DNA of 64,000 nt from Rahnella sikkimica (lineage in GTDB: Bacteria; Pseudomonadota; Gammaproteobacteria; Enterobacterales; Enterobacteriaceae). A program made the translations under genes and the position numbers. The stretch's first letter is position 1, and every line of letters starts with the position of its first letter. Where the stretch lies: assembly GCF_002951615.1 (NCBI RefSeq), contig NZ_CP019062.1, positions 3,472,001 to 3,536,000 on the forward strand. The letters run 5' to 3'. The notes below the pieces were generated by a model. That model was not told the DNA's origin and made no database searches. It saw nothing but the letters and a program-made list of their open reading frames with translations. Shown here piece after piece: positions 18,646 to 26,606 of this stretch.

Positions 18646-19431
18646 TCAGACGAGGTTTGCCCGCAACACCCCGGCCTGTGCGGCCAGAACGGCTGCGGGG
18701 CTGTGGCCGACCAGCATGAAGTTGTAGCCCGCCTCGCGCCAGTAAACGACGTTCATTTTTTGCCGGATTTCGCTTTCCTGCGCCGTATTATCACGGTGTT
18801 CGCTGCGGGTAATGCACAGCGCCATCGGCCCGTATCGCGCATCAAGGTAAGTGATCTGCGCAATATCGTAGTCATCGTAATGCAATATGCGGGCGTTTTT
18901 CAGCTCTGCGCCCTGCACTTCCAGCGCCGCCGGGCTGAGCCCGATGCCCATCGTTTTATGCACCCGCGCCAGCTGAATTTGTTGTTGTTCAGCAGAATCA
19001 TTCACGTCCGCCAGCGTCTGCGCGGTGTACAGCGACATGTAATCCGCCACGCGATCGCGCCAGTTATCTTTGGAAGCATCGCCCGGAAGCAACGCGGAGT
19101 AGCGTCCGGCGAGCAGCCCGACGGCCAGAAAACTGACGGACGCCGCCAGTAACGCACGGCGGCTGAATCCGCGCGAACGGGCAACCGGTGAGTCCGGTAT
19201 CGCGTCCAAGGCGGCCTGCAAACGCCCCACCGGCGCGTCCTGCAACATCGACCCGAAAGCATCGTGAAAAGGCAAATTGCTGCGCGCCATTTGCGCCAGA
19301 CGTCCGTCAAGCACGTCATCCTGCGCCAGCCGTTCATCAAACTGCGCCCGCTGATTTTCGCTCAACCGGTTGTCAAGATAGGCGACCAGCACGTCATCGG
19401 AGAATGGCGCTGGCGGGATTTCGCGGGTCAT
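18646..19431 (-). CDS. Membrane-anchored anti-sigma factor
   Basis: A 261-residue protein with an N-terminal cytoplasmic helical domain (SDDVLVAYLDNRLSENQRAQ, residues 10-30) typical of ECF anti-sigma factors. One transmembrane segment (RRALLAASVSFLAVGLLAG, about residues 90-108) is followed by a periplasmic domain of about 150 residues. The N-terminal domain has no cysteine, so it is not a zinc-binding (ZAS) anti-sigma. The only cysteine is in the periplasmic part (MALCITRS). Its start overlaps the end of the sigma gene by 4 bp (ATGA), the standard arrangement for a sigma/anti-sigma pair. The signal sensed is unknown. Confidence 0.85.
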   Translation of the reverse strand: MTREIPPAPFSDDVLVAYLDNRLSENQRAQFDERLAQDDVLDGRLAQMARSNLPFHDAFGSMLQDAPVGRLQAALDAIPDSPVARSRGFSRRALLAASVSFLAVGLLAGRYSALLPGDASKDNWRDRVADYMSLYTAQTLADVNDSAEQQQIQLARVHKTMGIGLSPAALEVQGAELKNARILHYDDYDIAQITYLDARYGPMALCITRSEHRDNTAQESEIRQKMNVVYWREAGYNFMLVGHSPAAVLAAQAGVLRANLV

Positions 19432-19946
19432 TTTTTCTCTCCCTGTTGTGGCTGAGCGCCGGTAGCGGTGTCTTTTGCCAGCGTAAGCCGGGCGGCGGCC
19501 AGGCGGCTCATGATGGTACCGATAGGCACTGACAGCGTCATTGCCGCTTCCTGATAGGTAAAACCTTCGACATACACCAGAAACACCGCGTTCCGCTGGG
19601 CTTCCGGCAGGGCATTCACCCGCTGCATCACCTGCGTATGCCAGTGCCGGTCTTCAAAAGAGAACGTATCGACGGGCACGTCTGTTTCACTGATATCGAC
19701 AAATCCCTGCCCCTGACGGACGTGTTGCGCCCTGAGTTCGTTGACCCATATTGAGTGCAGAATGGAAAAGAACCAGCGATCGGCTCCGGCGCGATCAACC
19801 ACCTGCGCGCAGCGTTCAAGTGCCCGCACGCAGGTCGATTGCACCAGATCATCTGCCACGTCCGGCTTACGCGACAGCACCATCGCGTAACGCCAGAGAC
19901 GTGCCAGACACTGACTCAGTTCGTGACGTAAGTCGGTGGGTGAAAT
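19428..19946 (-). CDS. ECF-type RNA polymerase sigma factor with probable AUU start
   Basis: The first ATG (19883) gives 151 residues but cuts into sigma region 2. The homologous sequence continues upstream in frame as ISPTDLRHELSQCLARLWRY before MVLSRKPDVADDLVQSTCVR. The upstream frame is closed by TAA at 19949-19947. Between that stop and 19883 there is no ATG, GTG or TTG. The only initiation-like codon is ATT at 19946, 7 nt after a GGGGA ribosome-binding site. That gives 172 residues, normal for an ECF factor. Region 4 is visible as LPEAQRNAVFLVYVEGFTYQ with its helix-turn-helix EAAMTLSVPIGTIMSRL. The sequence and spacing are seen; the AUU start is inferred. Confidence 0.8.
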   Translation of the reverse strand: MSPTDLRHELSQCLARLWRYAMVLSRKPDVADDLVQSTCVRALERCAQVVDRAGADRWFFSILHSIWVNELRAQHVRQGQGFVDISETDVPVDTFSFEDRHWHTQVMQRVNALPEAQRNAVFLVYVEGFTYQEAAMTLSVPIGTIMSRLAAARLTLAKDTATGAQPQQGEKK

Positions 19947-19962
19947 TTAGCGTTTCCCCGTT

Positions 19963-20505
19963 TCAGGATTCAGGATGTCCGTCGATGGCCGCGCTCAGAT
20001 CGCGATACTCTTCGCAGCCGGTGCCGCACAGACCTTTGATGGTCGCCAGTTGCGCTTTCGCGAGATCGGGACGCCCTTTAATCATATAAGCCTCGCCGAG
20101 ATATTCCCGGACTTTGGCGTAATTCGCATCGATGGCGATGGATTTCTGATAATAGCTGATGCCTTCGTCGGTGCGCCCGAGTTTACGGGTGGCGTAGCCG
20201 CGATAATTCCAGGCTTCTTTGGTGTTCTGATCTTTGAGCGTATTGAGCACCGTCAGTGCTTCCTGGTACCGGCCCGATTTCGCCAGATGATAGGCGTACT
20301 GGGTTTTATCCTGATCGGAAATCATGCTGCCTTTATCCACCATGCAGCTTTTGGTTTTGCTGTCATAGATTTGCCCTTTCGGGCAGTCCTGCGTTTTCTT
20401 CTCAGCTGAATCATCACCCATCGCGTGCGCGGCAACGCTGAACATCAGCAAATTACCCGCCAGACACACTACCGACAACGCCTGAATTACTGTTTTTGTC
20501 TTCAT
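19963..20505 (-). CDS. Small periplasmic tetratricopeptide-repeat protein
   Basis: A 180-residue protein with a signal peptide (MKTKTVIQALSVVCLAGNLL, cleavage near AHA). A short region with two cysteines (DCPKGQIYDSKTKSCMVDKG) follows, and then about three TPR-like helical repeats (YAYHLAKSGRYQEALTVLNT, NYRGYATRKLGRTDEGISYY, VREYLGEAYMIKGRPDLAKA). It lies in the same operon as, and just upstream of, the ECF sigma factor, with a 16-bp gap that carries the sigma ribosome-binding site. AGGAAG precedes its ATG at 20505; the frame is open farther upstream but overlaps the b561 gene. Function unknown. A role in the signal route to the anti-sigma is a guess. Confidence 0.75.
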   Translation of the reverse strand: MKTKTVIQALSVVCLAGNLLMFSVAAHAMGDDSAEKKTQDCPKGQIYDSKTKSCMVDKGSMISDQDKTQYAYHLAKSGRYQEALTVLNTLKDQNTKEAWNYRGYATRKLGRTDEGISYYQKSIAIDANYAKVREYLGEAYMIKGRPDLAKAQLATIKGLCGTGCEEYRDLSAAIDGHPES

Positions 20506-20536
20506 AACTTTTGTCTTCCTGTAGAGGAGAGAGTAT

Positions 20537-21115
20537 TTACGGACGGCTGATGCGGCCCGGTAGCATGCGGCGCAGAATGCCGTCGCGGAGAACGTAGTGA
20601 TGGAAAAGTGCGGCCAGCGCATGTACGCCCGCCAGAACAATCAGCGCCCAGGCGACGTTGTTGTGTAACGCGCCGAAAGTTCGGGTCATCACGCTGTCGA
20701 AATTGAAAACGTCCGGGATAGGGAAAAGCCCGAAGAAATAAAAAGGCTCGGCCTGCGACCAGCGGAATAAAAAGCCCAGCACGATCTGCGTGACCAGCAA
20801 GATATAGAGCGCCAGATGGGTCAGATGTCCGGCGGCTTTCATCGCCGCCGACATGGCGACGGGCTCCTGTTTGCTGCGTCCGGTGCTGACCGTGAACAGC
20901 CGCCAGAGCAAACGCCCGAGAATGATCGCCGCCAGTAAAATCCCGACAGAAATATGCACGGATTGCAGCCCTTTGCGCAGCGGCGTGCCGCGCTCAAGCA
21001 CTTCCCAGATATGCGCGCTGGCAAACAGGAAAATCACGCACAGCGCCGTCAGCCAGTGCAGAAGAATGGTCAGCCCGTCGTAACGGTGGCGGGAAACAGA
21101 AGTGGAAGTTTGCAT
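20537..21115 (-). CDS. Cytochrome b561 family protein
   Basis: A 192-residue inner-membrane di-heme cytochrome b561 (bacterial CybB/YodB type) with four hydrophobic helices. Candidate heme-ligand histidines are in LTILLHWLTAL, SVHISVGILL, AGHLTHLALYI and FGALHNNVAWAL. Such proteins pass electrons between quinol and periplasmic or membrane acceptors, some in superoxide or oxidant defence. It is the first gene of a four-gene minus-strand operon with the TPR protein, ECF sigma and anti-sigma. That suggests a redox stimulus for this sigma system (inference). Confidence 0.88.
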   Translation of the reverse strand: MQTSTSVSRHRYDGLTILLHWLTALCVIFLFASAHIWEVLERGTPLRKGLQSVHISVGILLAAIILGRLLWRLFTVSTGRSKQEPVAMSAAMKAAGHLTHLALYILLVTQIVLGFLFRWSQAEPFYFFGLFPIPDVFNFDSVMTRTFGALHNNVAWALIVLAGVHALAALFHHYVLRDGILRRMLPGRISRP

Positions 21116-21325
21116 AAAAACGGTGCCTGTAAGTGTTCGATATCAAGTAAACACCTGAGCACCGCTTTTTATTCGGTGTGGATAACAAAAATCTTTGGCT
21201 AAGGGGGAAATAGCCCATCGATAGTGTGAAAGATAGCCTATATATAAAGTGCAGGCAGCATAAGCACCGGCCTGACCAGGACTGAATTTCACTTTAAGTT
21301 GGAGAAAATATCAGTTATCACGCAA

Positions 21326-21352
21326 TAAAGATTTGTTCTGAGTAGCCGATAA
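21326..21352 (+). promoter_or_regulatory. Sigma-28 (FliA) promoter of ycgR
   Basis: TAAAGATT-N11-GCCGATAA matches the flagellar sigma-28 consensus TAAAGTTT-N11-GCCGATAA at 15 of 16 positions with exact spacing. It lies about 70 bp upstream of the ycgR start, in the 307-bp gap after the b561 operon. In E. coli ycgR is a class 3 flagellar gene, in agreement. Confidence 0.9.
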
Positions 21353-21422
21353 CCGTATTGGGCGCTTTATACGTCAAAGGCTGCGCCATAATTTTGCATT
21401 TATTTCTAATGAGGTGTGGCAG

Positions 21423-22169
21423 GTGAGCGAAGTATCCCGAGAGTCGTTTGCTAAGCGGAACACGCTGGCAATCTTGTCCGTACTGCGTGACTTGAAGAAG
21501 AACCAGACGCTGGTCATGATCAGTCACGCCCGCGGGCAATTTATCAGTAAAATTTTGGACGTGGATTCTGATAACCATCAGTTTTTGTTCGATCTGGGCA
21601 GCTCAGATTATGAAAACGGTCTGGCGATCAATGCCGGGACGCTGAACTTTGTCGCGGAACCTACCGGCGCGAAAGTGGAATTTGCCTGCGGCCAGGTGCG
21701 TCAGGTGACGTACGAAGGTTTGCCGACGTTTACCTGCGACATTCCGCCCGTCTTGTATTTTATCCAGCGCCGCGAGTATTTCCGCGTGAACGTTCCGTGG
21801 CTACCGGATTACCGTTGCAGCGGAAAACTGCCGGATACGTCAGAGTTTGCCTATCGCGTGCGCGATATTTCTCTCGGCGGTCTCGGTCTGGAAATTGACG
21901 GCACAACGCCACCGGAAATGGCGTCCGGCGCGGTGCTGAAAGATTCACTGATTCAGCTGGCGGAACTCGGCTCGTTCAAGCTGGATTTGCAATATATCGG
22001 CTCGATGCCGCGTAAATCAGTCAGCAATAAAGGCGAAACGGTCAGCACGCAGCGCCTGAGTTTTAAGTTTCCACATTTGTCGCCCGCGCAGGAACGTGAC
22101 CTGCAACGGGCAATTTTTGAGCTTGAAAAACAACAGCATATTAAAGCCAGACGTTTCCAGGAAAGTTAA
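21423..22169 (+). CDS. ycgR: Flagellar brake protein YcgR (c-di-GMP receptor)
   Basis: A 248-residue protein with an N-terminal YcgR domain (about 1-105) and a C-terminal PilZ domain. The PilZ c-di-GMP-binding residues are present: the R-x-x-x-R type motif in FIQRREYFRVNVP and D-x-S-x-x-G in RDISLGGLGLE. With c-di-GMP bound, YcgR acts on the flagellar motor to slow or bias rotation. A GTG at 21414 is also in frame, but the GTG at 21423 has GAGG 8 nt upstream and gives the family start MSEVSRESFAKRN. The upstream sigma-28 promoter supports the assignment. Confidence 0.93.
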   Translation: MSEVSRESFAKRNTLAILSVLRDLKKNQTLVMISHARGQFISKILDVDSDNHQFLFDLGSSDYENGLAINAGTLNFVAEPTGAKVEFACGQVRQVTYEGLPTFTCDIPPVLYFIQRREYFRVNVPWLPDYRCSGKLPDTSEFAYRVRDISLGGLGLEIDGTTPPEMASGAVLKDSLIQLAELGSFKLDLQYIGSMPRKSVSNKGETVSTQRLSFKFPHLSPAQERDLQRAIFELEKQQHIKARRFQES

Positions 22170-22589
22170 CGTTCAGCACTGAGGCAAACCGGCTCAGATA
22201 AACATGCCGCCCGATGCCTCTACGCGCTGGGCGTTCATCCAGCCCGCTTCATCACTGAGCATCAGCGCCACCATCCCGCCGATATCATCCGGCAAACCGG
22301 CTCGCCCCAGCGCGGTGTTCGCAGAAACAATCTGGTTCACTTGCGGATTGTCACGCACCATCCCGCCGCTGAAATCCGTTTCAATCGCACCCGGTGCCAG
22401 AACGTTGGCGGTGATGCCGCGCGCGCCCAACTCTTTCGCCTGATAGCGCGTCAGTACTTCGATTGCGCCTTTCATGATGGCGTAAGCCGAAGAACCCGGC
22501 AGCGCAAACCGCGCCAGACCGCTGGAAATATTCAGAATGCGGCCACCGTCGGCCATCAGCGGCAACAGTTTTTGCGTGAGGAAAAAGGG

Positions 22590-22599
22590 CCCTTTCAGG
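22590..22599. repeat. Left target-site duplication of the IS element
   Basis: CCCTTTCAGG here is repeated exactly at 24019-24028 on the far side of the element; the next base (T) also matches, so the duplication is 10 or 11 bp, in the range for the IS4 group. Confidence 0.9.
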
Positions 22600-22612
22600 T
22601 AATGCCGCTCGC

Positions 22613-23935
22613 TTAAGAACGAGCGGCTTTCTTTTTAGTTGGATACTTTGCAGGGCGAGCCAGTACTTCTCTTGGATAAGCTGGCCTTTTGCGTTTTTCA
22701 GGTAAGATTAATCGCTTACCTGACTCTCGTAAGTCTCTTAGTTTTCTAGGTATTGTTCCCGGCGTTCGCCCTGAACACCACAAAAATTCCTCTTGTATCA
22801 GCCGCAATGCATTTATGAAGCTTATGCGCAAAGGGTGGACATTGAAGTCATCAGCCATTCGCCTCATTTCCAATCGAACGAGATTGTAACTAATTAATAT
22901 TCCCCAAATTTCCTGGTAGATCCCCGCCGGTTTTTGGCTTCTTAAGATATTTGTATTTCCCAACTGACTGCATTTTAGCTCGCTGTAACCTTGTTCTATT
23001 TCCCATCTTTCCCAGTACACTTGAATGATGTCTTCGAAAGGATATTTTTCAGGGTCTTTCATTGATGTAATGAATTCTTTTATCTCTCCAGAAGGTTTTA
23101 TTATCAATACCTTACGAGCCAACCATGTGTGGGGAAGATGCGGGAACTGTTTTCTGGCCTGCGGAGAAACCGGCATTTCAATAAGCTGATCGTATTCAGA
23201 ATACTGCTCGATAACTTTGTGCCTCATTTTACTTTTCACCGGTGTTAGCCAGTGTGTATTCGCTCCTGCGCCTTCCCAGGAAAGTAAAAGTTCTGCGGAA
23301 AAGTAAGCCCGGTCAAAGAGGGTCAGTGAGTTTTCCTGAACGGAGCTAACCAACTGTTGTGCATAATATATTTCGCTGTTCTTTACCGGCCCAAATGCAA
23401 CATCAGTGATCAAATGACTGCGCGCAGACATAAGCGCAACGAGTAAAACCGAAGGGAATGAGTTACTACCGGAAGCAAAACCAAAGGATTTATTCTCAGG
23501 AGTATCCGGGGCTCTGAATTGGGTTCCGTCGACGCTGAATACTTTGAGGCCACATACAAATTTTTCCGTATCTTCTTTGTCCCACTGCTCAGAGGTGGAA
23601 TAGAAAAGATGTCGAAGGGGCTCGAACCCCAGGCGCTGCCTGGCTTTGACCAGACTACTCGTTGCCATGGGCGAGAAATTACCGTGGCTGTCAGGAAAGG
23701 CTAAATCGAGTTTATCGCAGACATCAGAAATAGAACGGTTACGCATCAAAGCAATTCCAAGGACAAGCCAGACGACCTGTTCAGCGGGAAATCTTCGTCT
23801 GCGAACAGTCGCTCTGCCGGTTTGACTGAGAGCTTGTTCAATCCATTCGAGAGGAATATTTTTTTGAAAAGAATCAATAGATTCAGGGTAGTTAAATGCG
23901 GCGGCAACCTGAAGTTGTTCGGAAAGTAGGCTCAT
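22613..23935 (-). CDS. IS4-family transposase
   Basis: A 440-residue DDE transposase of the IS4 group (E. coli IS4 transposase is about 442). The catalytic acids are visible as D in KVFSVDGTQFRAPD, D in LTLFDRAYFSAELL and E of the Y-(2)-R-(3)-E-(6)-K signature in YWERWEIEQGYSELK. The N-terminal region has the LPAEQVVWLVLG-like segment (PAEQVVWLVLGIALMRNRS). The protein is intact, with no frameshift. The gene is transcribed in the same direction as the SDR gene it interrupts. A long hairpin lies immediately upstream of the ATG. Confidence 0.96.
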   Translation of the reverse strand: MSLLSEQLQVAAAFNYPESIDSFQKNIPLEWIEQALSQTGRATVRRRRFPAEQVVWLVLGIALMRNRSISDVCDKLDLAFPDSHGNFSPMATSSLVKARQRLGFEPLRHLFYSTSEQWDKEDTEKFVCGLKVFSVDGTQFRAPDTPENKSFGFASGSNSFPSVLLVALMSARSHLITDVAFGPVKNSEIYYAQQLVSSVQENSLTLFDRAYFSAELLLSWEGAGANTHWLTPVKSKMRHKVIEQYSEYDQLIEMPVSPQARKQFPHLPHTWLARKVLIIKPSGEIKEFITSMKDPEKYPFEDIIQVYWERWEIEQGYSELKCSQLGNTNILRSQKPAGIYQEIWGILISYNLVRLEMRRMADDFNVHPLRISFINALRLIQEEFLWCSGRTPGTIPRKLRDLRESGKRLILPEKRKRPAYPREVLARPAKYPTKKKAARS

Positions 23936-23941
23936 AAGGTG

Positions 23942-23968
23942 TCTGGCTCAAACGATGTTTGAGCCAGA
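23942..23968 (-). promoter_or_regulatory. Perfect 12-bp hairpin just upstream of the transposase start
   Basis: TCTGGCTCAAAC, loop GAT, GTTTGAGCCAGA forms a 12-bp stem ending 6 nt before the transposase ATG (23935). In read-through mRNA from outside the element it would bury the ribosome-binding region, a known protective device in IS10- and IS50-type elements. Confidence 0.7.
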
Positions 23969-24018
23969 TTGTCGCCTAACTGCAGGATCGTTCAAGTTCT
24001 CTTAAACGATCAGCATTA

Positions 24019-24028
24019 CCCTTTCAGG
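24019..24028. repeat. Right target-site duplication of the IS element
   Basis: CCCTTTCAGG, identical to 22590-22599. It lies within the SDR codons for the LKG of HLKG. Confidence 0.9.
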
Positions 24029-24433
24029 TGGATATTCATCATCAGGTCAAACTGCGCTTCGGTGGTGTCGGTGAACGCTTCATGCAGCCCCACGCCCGCA
24101 TTGTTAACCAGAAAATCAAAAGTCTCGCGCTGCCAGACCTGTTGAAGCTGCGTTTTCACCTCTGCTACAAACGCGTCAAACGATCCGGTGTCGCCGGTAT
24201 CGAGCGCCAAAGCCACCGCCTTTCCGCCCGAGGCTTCCACGCTCTGCACCACGGCTTTCGCCGCGTCAATCTGACTGTGGTAAGTGAAAATGACGTCAAC
24301 ACCCTTTTTTGCCAGTTTTTCAATGGCATTCCGGCCTAAACCACGGCTTCCGCCGGTTACGATAGCGATTTTACGATTCATTTCAGACCTCATTAGCTTT
24401 GGGTACATTTTCGTTGTTTAAAACACAGCCTAT

Positions 24434-24462
24434 TGGACTCTTATGTAATGATAAATAGTCCA
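24434..24462. promoter_or_regulatory. Inverted repeat between SDR gene and yhjC, candidate LysR operator
   Basis: TGGACT-N17-AGTCCA is a perfect 6-bp inverted repeat in the gap between the divergent SDR and yhjC genes. Spacing and position fit autoregulation plus control of the divergent gene, but no experiment is implied. Confidence 0.4.
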
Positions 24463-24506
24463 TAATGAGTTTCACTGTCTCAAAACCAACAACAATCGGG
24501 CAAAAT

Positions 24507-25406
24507 GTGGATAAAATTCAATCAATGAAGGTTTTCGTGCGCGTTGCGGAACTGAGCAATTTTACCCGCGCCGCCGAAAGTCTGGGATTACCGAAAGGCA
24601 GCGTATCGCGGCTGGTCCAGCAACTGGAAATCCGCATGTCCGCCCGTTTGCTGCACCGTTCCACGCGCCGCGTTCAGCTGACGCAGGACGGCCAGGTGTT
24701 TTATCAGCGCTGCAAGGAACTGCTTTCCAGCATGGACGAACTCGAGTCGATGTTTCAGTCGAACCCGGCGAGCATCAGCGGGCGGCTGCGCGTGGATATG
24801 TCGGTCGGCATGGCGACGCATCTGGTGTTGCCGCGTCTGGCGGAGTTTCTGAACCGCTATCCGGCGCTGGAAATCGAACTGAGCAGCACCGATCACCGCG
24901 TGGACGTGGTTCGCGAAGGATTTGACTGCGTGGTGCGCAGCGGCACGCTGAAAGATTCCGGGCTGATCGCCCGCCCGCTGGGGCATCTGAGCGTAATCAA
25001 CTGCGCCAGCCCCGGTTATCTGCAACGCTACGGCACGCCGGATCACCCCGATCAACTGGCGCAGCACGCAATGGTGCATTACGAACAAACTCTCGGCAGC
25101 CATACGTCTGCGTTTGAATATCTCGACGGCAAGCAGGTGAAAACCGTCAAAAGCGGCGGCGCGGTGACGGTCAACAGCACGGAAACCTATGTGTCTGCCT
25201 GTCTGGCCGGTCTGGGGATTATTCAGGTGCCGCTGATTGGCGTGCGTAACGCGCTGGCGGGCGGCCAGCTGGTAAGCATTTTGCCGCAATTCCGTGCGCC
25301 GCCGATGCCGGTAACGCTGGTTTATCCGCACCGCCTGAACCTGTCGCGACGAGTGAAAGTCTTCATGGACTGGCTGACAGAAATCACCCAAACGTTCATT
25401 GCCTGA
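24507..25406 (+). CDS. yhjC: LysR-family transcriptional regulator YhjC
   Basis: From the GTG at 24507 the protein has 299 residues, the length I recall for E. coli YhjC, and begins VDKIQSMKVFVRVAELSNFT like that family. An ATG at 24465 would add 14 residues with no family counterpart. A winged helix-turn-helix (FTRAAESLGLPKGSVSRLVQ) covers residues 17-40, and a LysR substrate domain runs from about 90 (SGRLRVDMSVGMATHLVLPR) to the end. It heads the yhjC-yhjD-yhjE order known from E. coli and is divergent from the interrupted SDR gene, which is its probable target. The inducer is unknown. Confidence 0.85.
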   Translation: MDKIQSMKVFVRVAELSNFTRAAESLGLPKGSVSRLVQQLEIRMSARLLHRSTRRVQLTQDGQVFYQRCKELLSSMDELESMFQSNPASISGRLRVDMSVGMATHLVLPRLAEFLNRYPALEIELSSTDHRVDVVREGFDCVVRSGTLKDSGLIARPLGHLSVINCASPGYLQRYGTPDHPDQLAQHAMVHYEQTLGSHTSAFEYLDGKQVKTVKSGGAVTVNSTETYVSACLAGLGIIQVPLIGVRNALAGGQLVSILPQFRAPPMPVTLVYPHRLNLSRRVKVFMDWLTEITQTFIA

Positions 25407-25490
25407 GCGGTTAAACCCGCCGGACATCGCCCGGACGGCTCAGGCGTCTATACTTAAGGCCGGATGCACTTTTAAGGACAACATGGATCA

Positions 25491-26606
25491 ATGCCCATTA
25501 TTTCCAAGCAAGAACCGGTAAAACAGGAAAAACCCGCCCCGCTGATTAACATCAAAACCGGCAATTCGACGGTGGATAAAAACATCGGCAGATTCTCACG
25601 GGGGGTAGAATACGTTCAGTCCTGGGGCTGGGTCGCGCATTTGCTGCGGGCCACCGAACGTTTCAACGATCGTCTGGGCAGCCAGTTTGGCGCAGCGATT
25701 ACCTATTTCTCGTTCCTCTCGCTGATCCCGATTCTGATGGTTTCCTTCGCCGCCGTGGGTTTCGTGCTGGCGTCCAATCCGGATCTGCTGGCCGGTCTCA
25801 TCAATAAAATCGTGAACAACATCAGCGACCCGAATCTGGCGAATACGCTGAAAAGCACGGTCAATACGGCCATTCAGCAACGTACCGCCGTCGGGTTATC
25901 CGGCCTGCTGATTGCGCTGTACTCCGGCATCAGCTGGATGGGGAATCTGCGCGAGGCGATCCGCGCGCAGTCGCGTGACGTCTGGGAACGCAATCCGCAG
26001 GATCAGGAGAAAATTCTTCGCCGCTACATTCGCGATTTTATTTCGCTGACCGGGCTGGTGCTGGCGCTGATCATCACGCTGTCGCTGACGTCTATTGCCG
26101 GTGCGGCGCAAAAAACCATTGTGGATGCGCTGGGGCTCGGCGGTATCGAGTGGCTGAGGCCGGTGATGACCAGTATCACGCTGGTGATTTCCATTGCGGC
26201 CAACTATCTGCTGTTCCTGTGGATTTTCTGGATGTTGCCGCGCCATAAACCGCGCAAGAAAGCCCTGCTGCGCGGGACGCTGCTGGCGGCGATTGGCTTT
26301 GAGGTGATCAAATTCGTGATGACCATGACACTGCCGAAACTGGCCACGTCGCCTTCCGGCGCGGCGTTCGGGTCGGTGATTGGCCTGATGGCGTTCTTCT
26401 ATTTCTTCGCCCGCCTGACGTTGTTTGTCGCCGCGTGGATTGCCACCGCGAAATACAAAGATGACCCGCTTATGCCCGATCACGCGAAAAAAGGCGAAAA
26501 AGCGGCGTCGGGAAACGACAGTGAATACACGCCTGACGATCTCATCGTGCCAGATGAAATCCATATCACCGCCGTTAATTCTGAAATTGAAACCAAAAAG
26601 CAGTGA
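25491..26606 (+). CDS. yhjD: YihY/BrkB-family inner-membrane protein YhjD
   Basis: A 371-residue protein with about six membrane segments and the family segments GAAITYFSFLSLIPILMVSF and LYSGISWMGNLREAIRAQSR. E. coli YhjD is 337 residues; the extra length here is at both hydrophilic ends, notably the C-terminal tail. An altered E. coli YhjD suppresses the lethality of losing Kdo-lipid A, which has led to the suggestion that it helps transport lipid A precursors; the native role is not settled. It lies between yhjC and yhjE as in E. coli. Confidence 0.92.
   Translation: MPIISKQEPVKQEKPAPLINIKTGNSTVDKNIGRFSRGVEYVQSWGWVAHLLRATERFNDRLGSQFGAAITYFSFLSLIPILMVSFAAVGFVLASNPDLLAGLINKIVNNISDPNLANTLKSTVNTAIQQRTAVGLSGLLIALYSGISWMGNLREAIRAQSRDVWERNPQDQEKILRRYIRDFISLTGLVLALIITLSLTSIAGAAQKTIVDALGLGGIEWLRPVMTSITLVISIAANYLLFLWIFWMLPRHKPRKKALLRGTLLAAIGFEVIKFVMTMTLPKLATSPSGAAFGSVIGLMAFFYFFARLTLFVAAWIATAKYKDDPLMPDHAKKGEKAASGNDSEYTPDDLIVPDEIHITAVNSEIETKKQ

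Larger units (their letters stand above)
22600..24018 (-). mobile_element. IS4-family insertion sequence, 1419 bp, complete
   Basis: The ends are imperfect inverted repeats: TAATGCCGCTCGCTTAAGA at left and, on the reverse strand, TAATGCTGATCGTTTAAGA at right. IS4 itself is 1426 bp with ends beginning TAATGCC, so this is a close group member. One long transposase gene fills it. Both ends carry hairpins: GCCGCTCG/CGAGCGGC at 22603-22626, which can act as a terminator, and a 12-bp perfect stem at 23942-23968 upstream of the transposase start. Perfect target duplications and an intact transposase indicate a recent, possibly active insertion. Confidence 0.93.
22194..24381 (-). pseudogene. Short-chain dehydrogenase/reductase gene split by an IS4-family element
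   Basis: The 5' half (24381 to 24019) encodes MNRKIAIVTGGSRGLGRNAI through DFLVNNAGVGLHEAFTDTTE to HLKG, and the frame then meets a TAA supplied by the IS end. The 3' half (22599 to 22194) resumes with GPFFLTQKLLPLMADGGRIL and ends ASGGMFI. Removing the IS and one 10-bp duplication leaves a 759-bp open frame for 252 residues with no other lesion. The Rossmann motif TGGSRGLG, NNAG, the catalytic Ser region (NISSGLA) and YxxxK (YAIMKG) are all intact. The substrate is unknown. It is divergent from the LysR gene yhjC, a common regulator-target layout. Confidence 0.92.

Noticed and set aside
19883..19883. ATG as the start of the ECF sigma factor
   Set aside because: It would remove part of conserved region 2; the homologous frame continues upstream to an ATT with good ribosome-binding site spacing.
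21414..21416. GTG at 21414 as the ycgR start
   Set aside because: No Shine-Dalgarno upstream; the GTG at 21423 has GAGG at proper distance and matches the family start.
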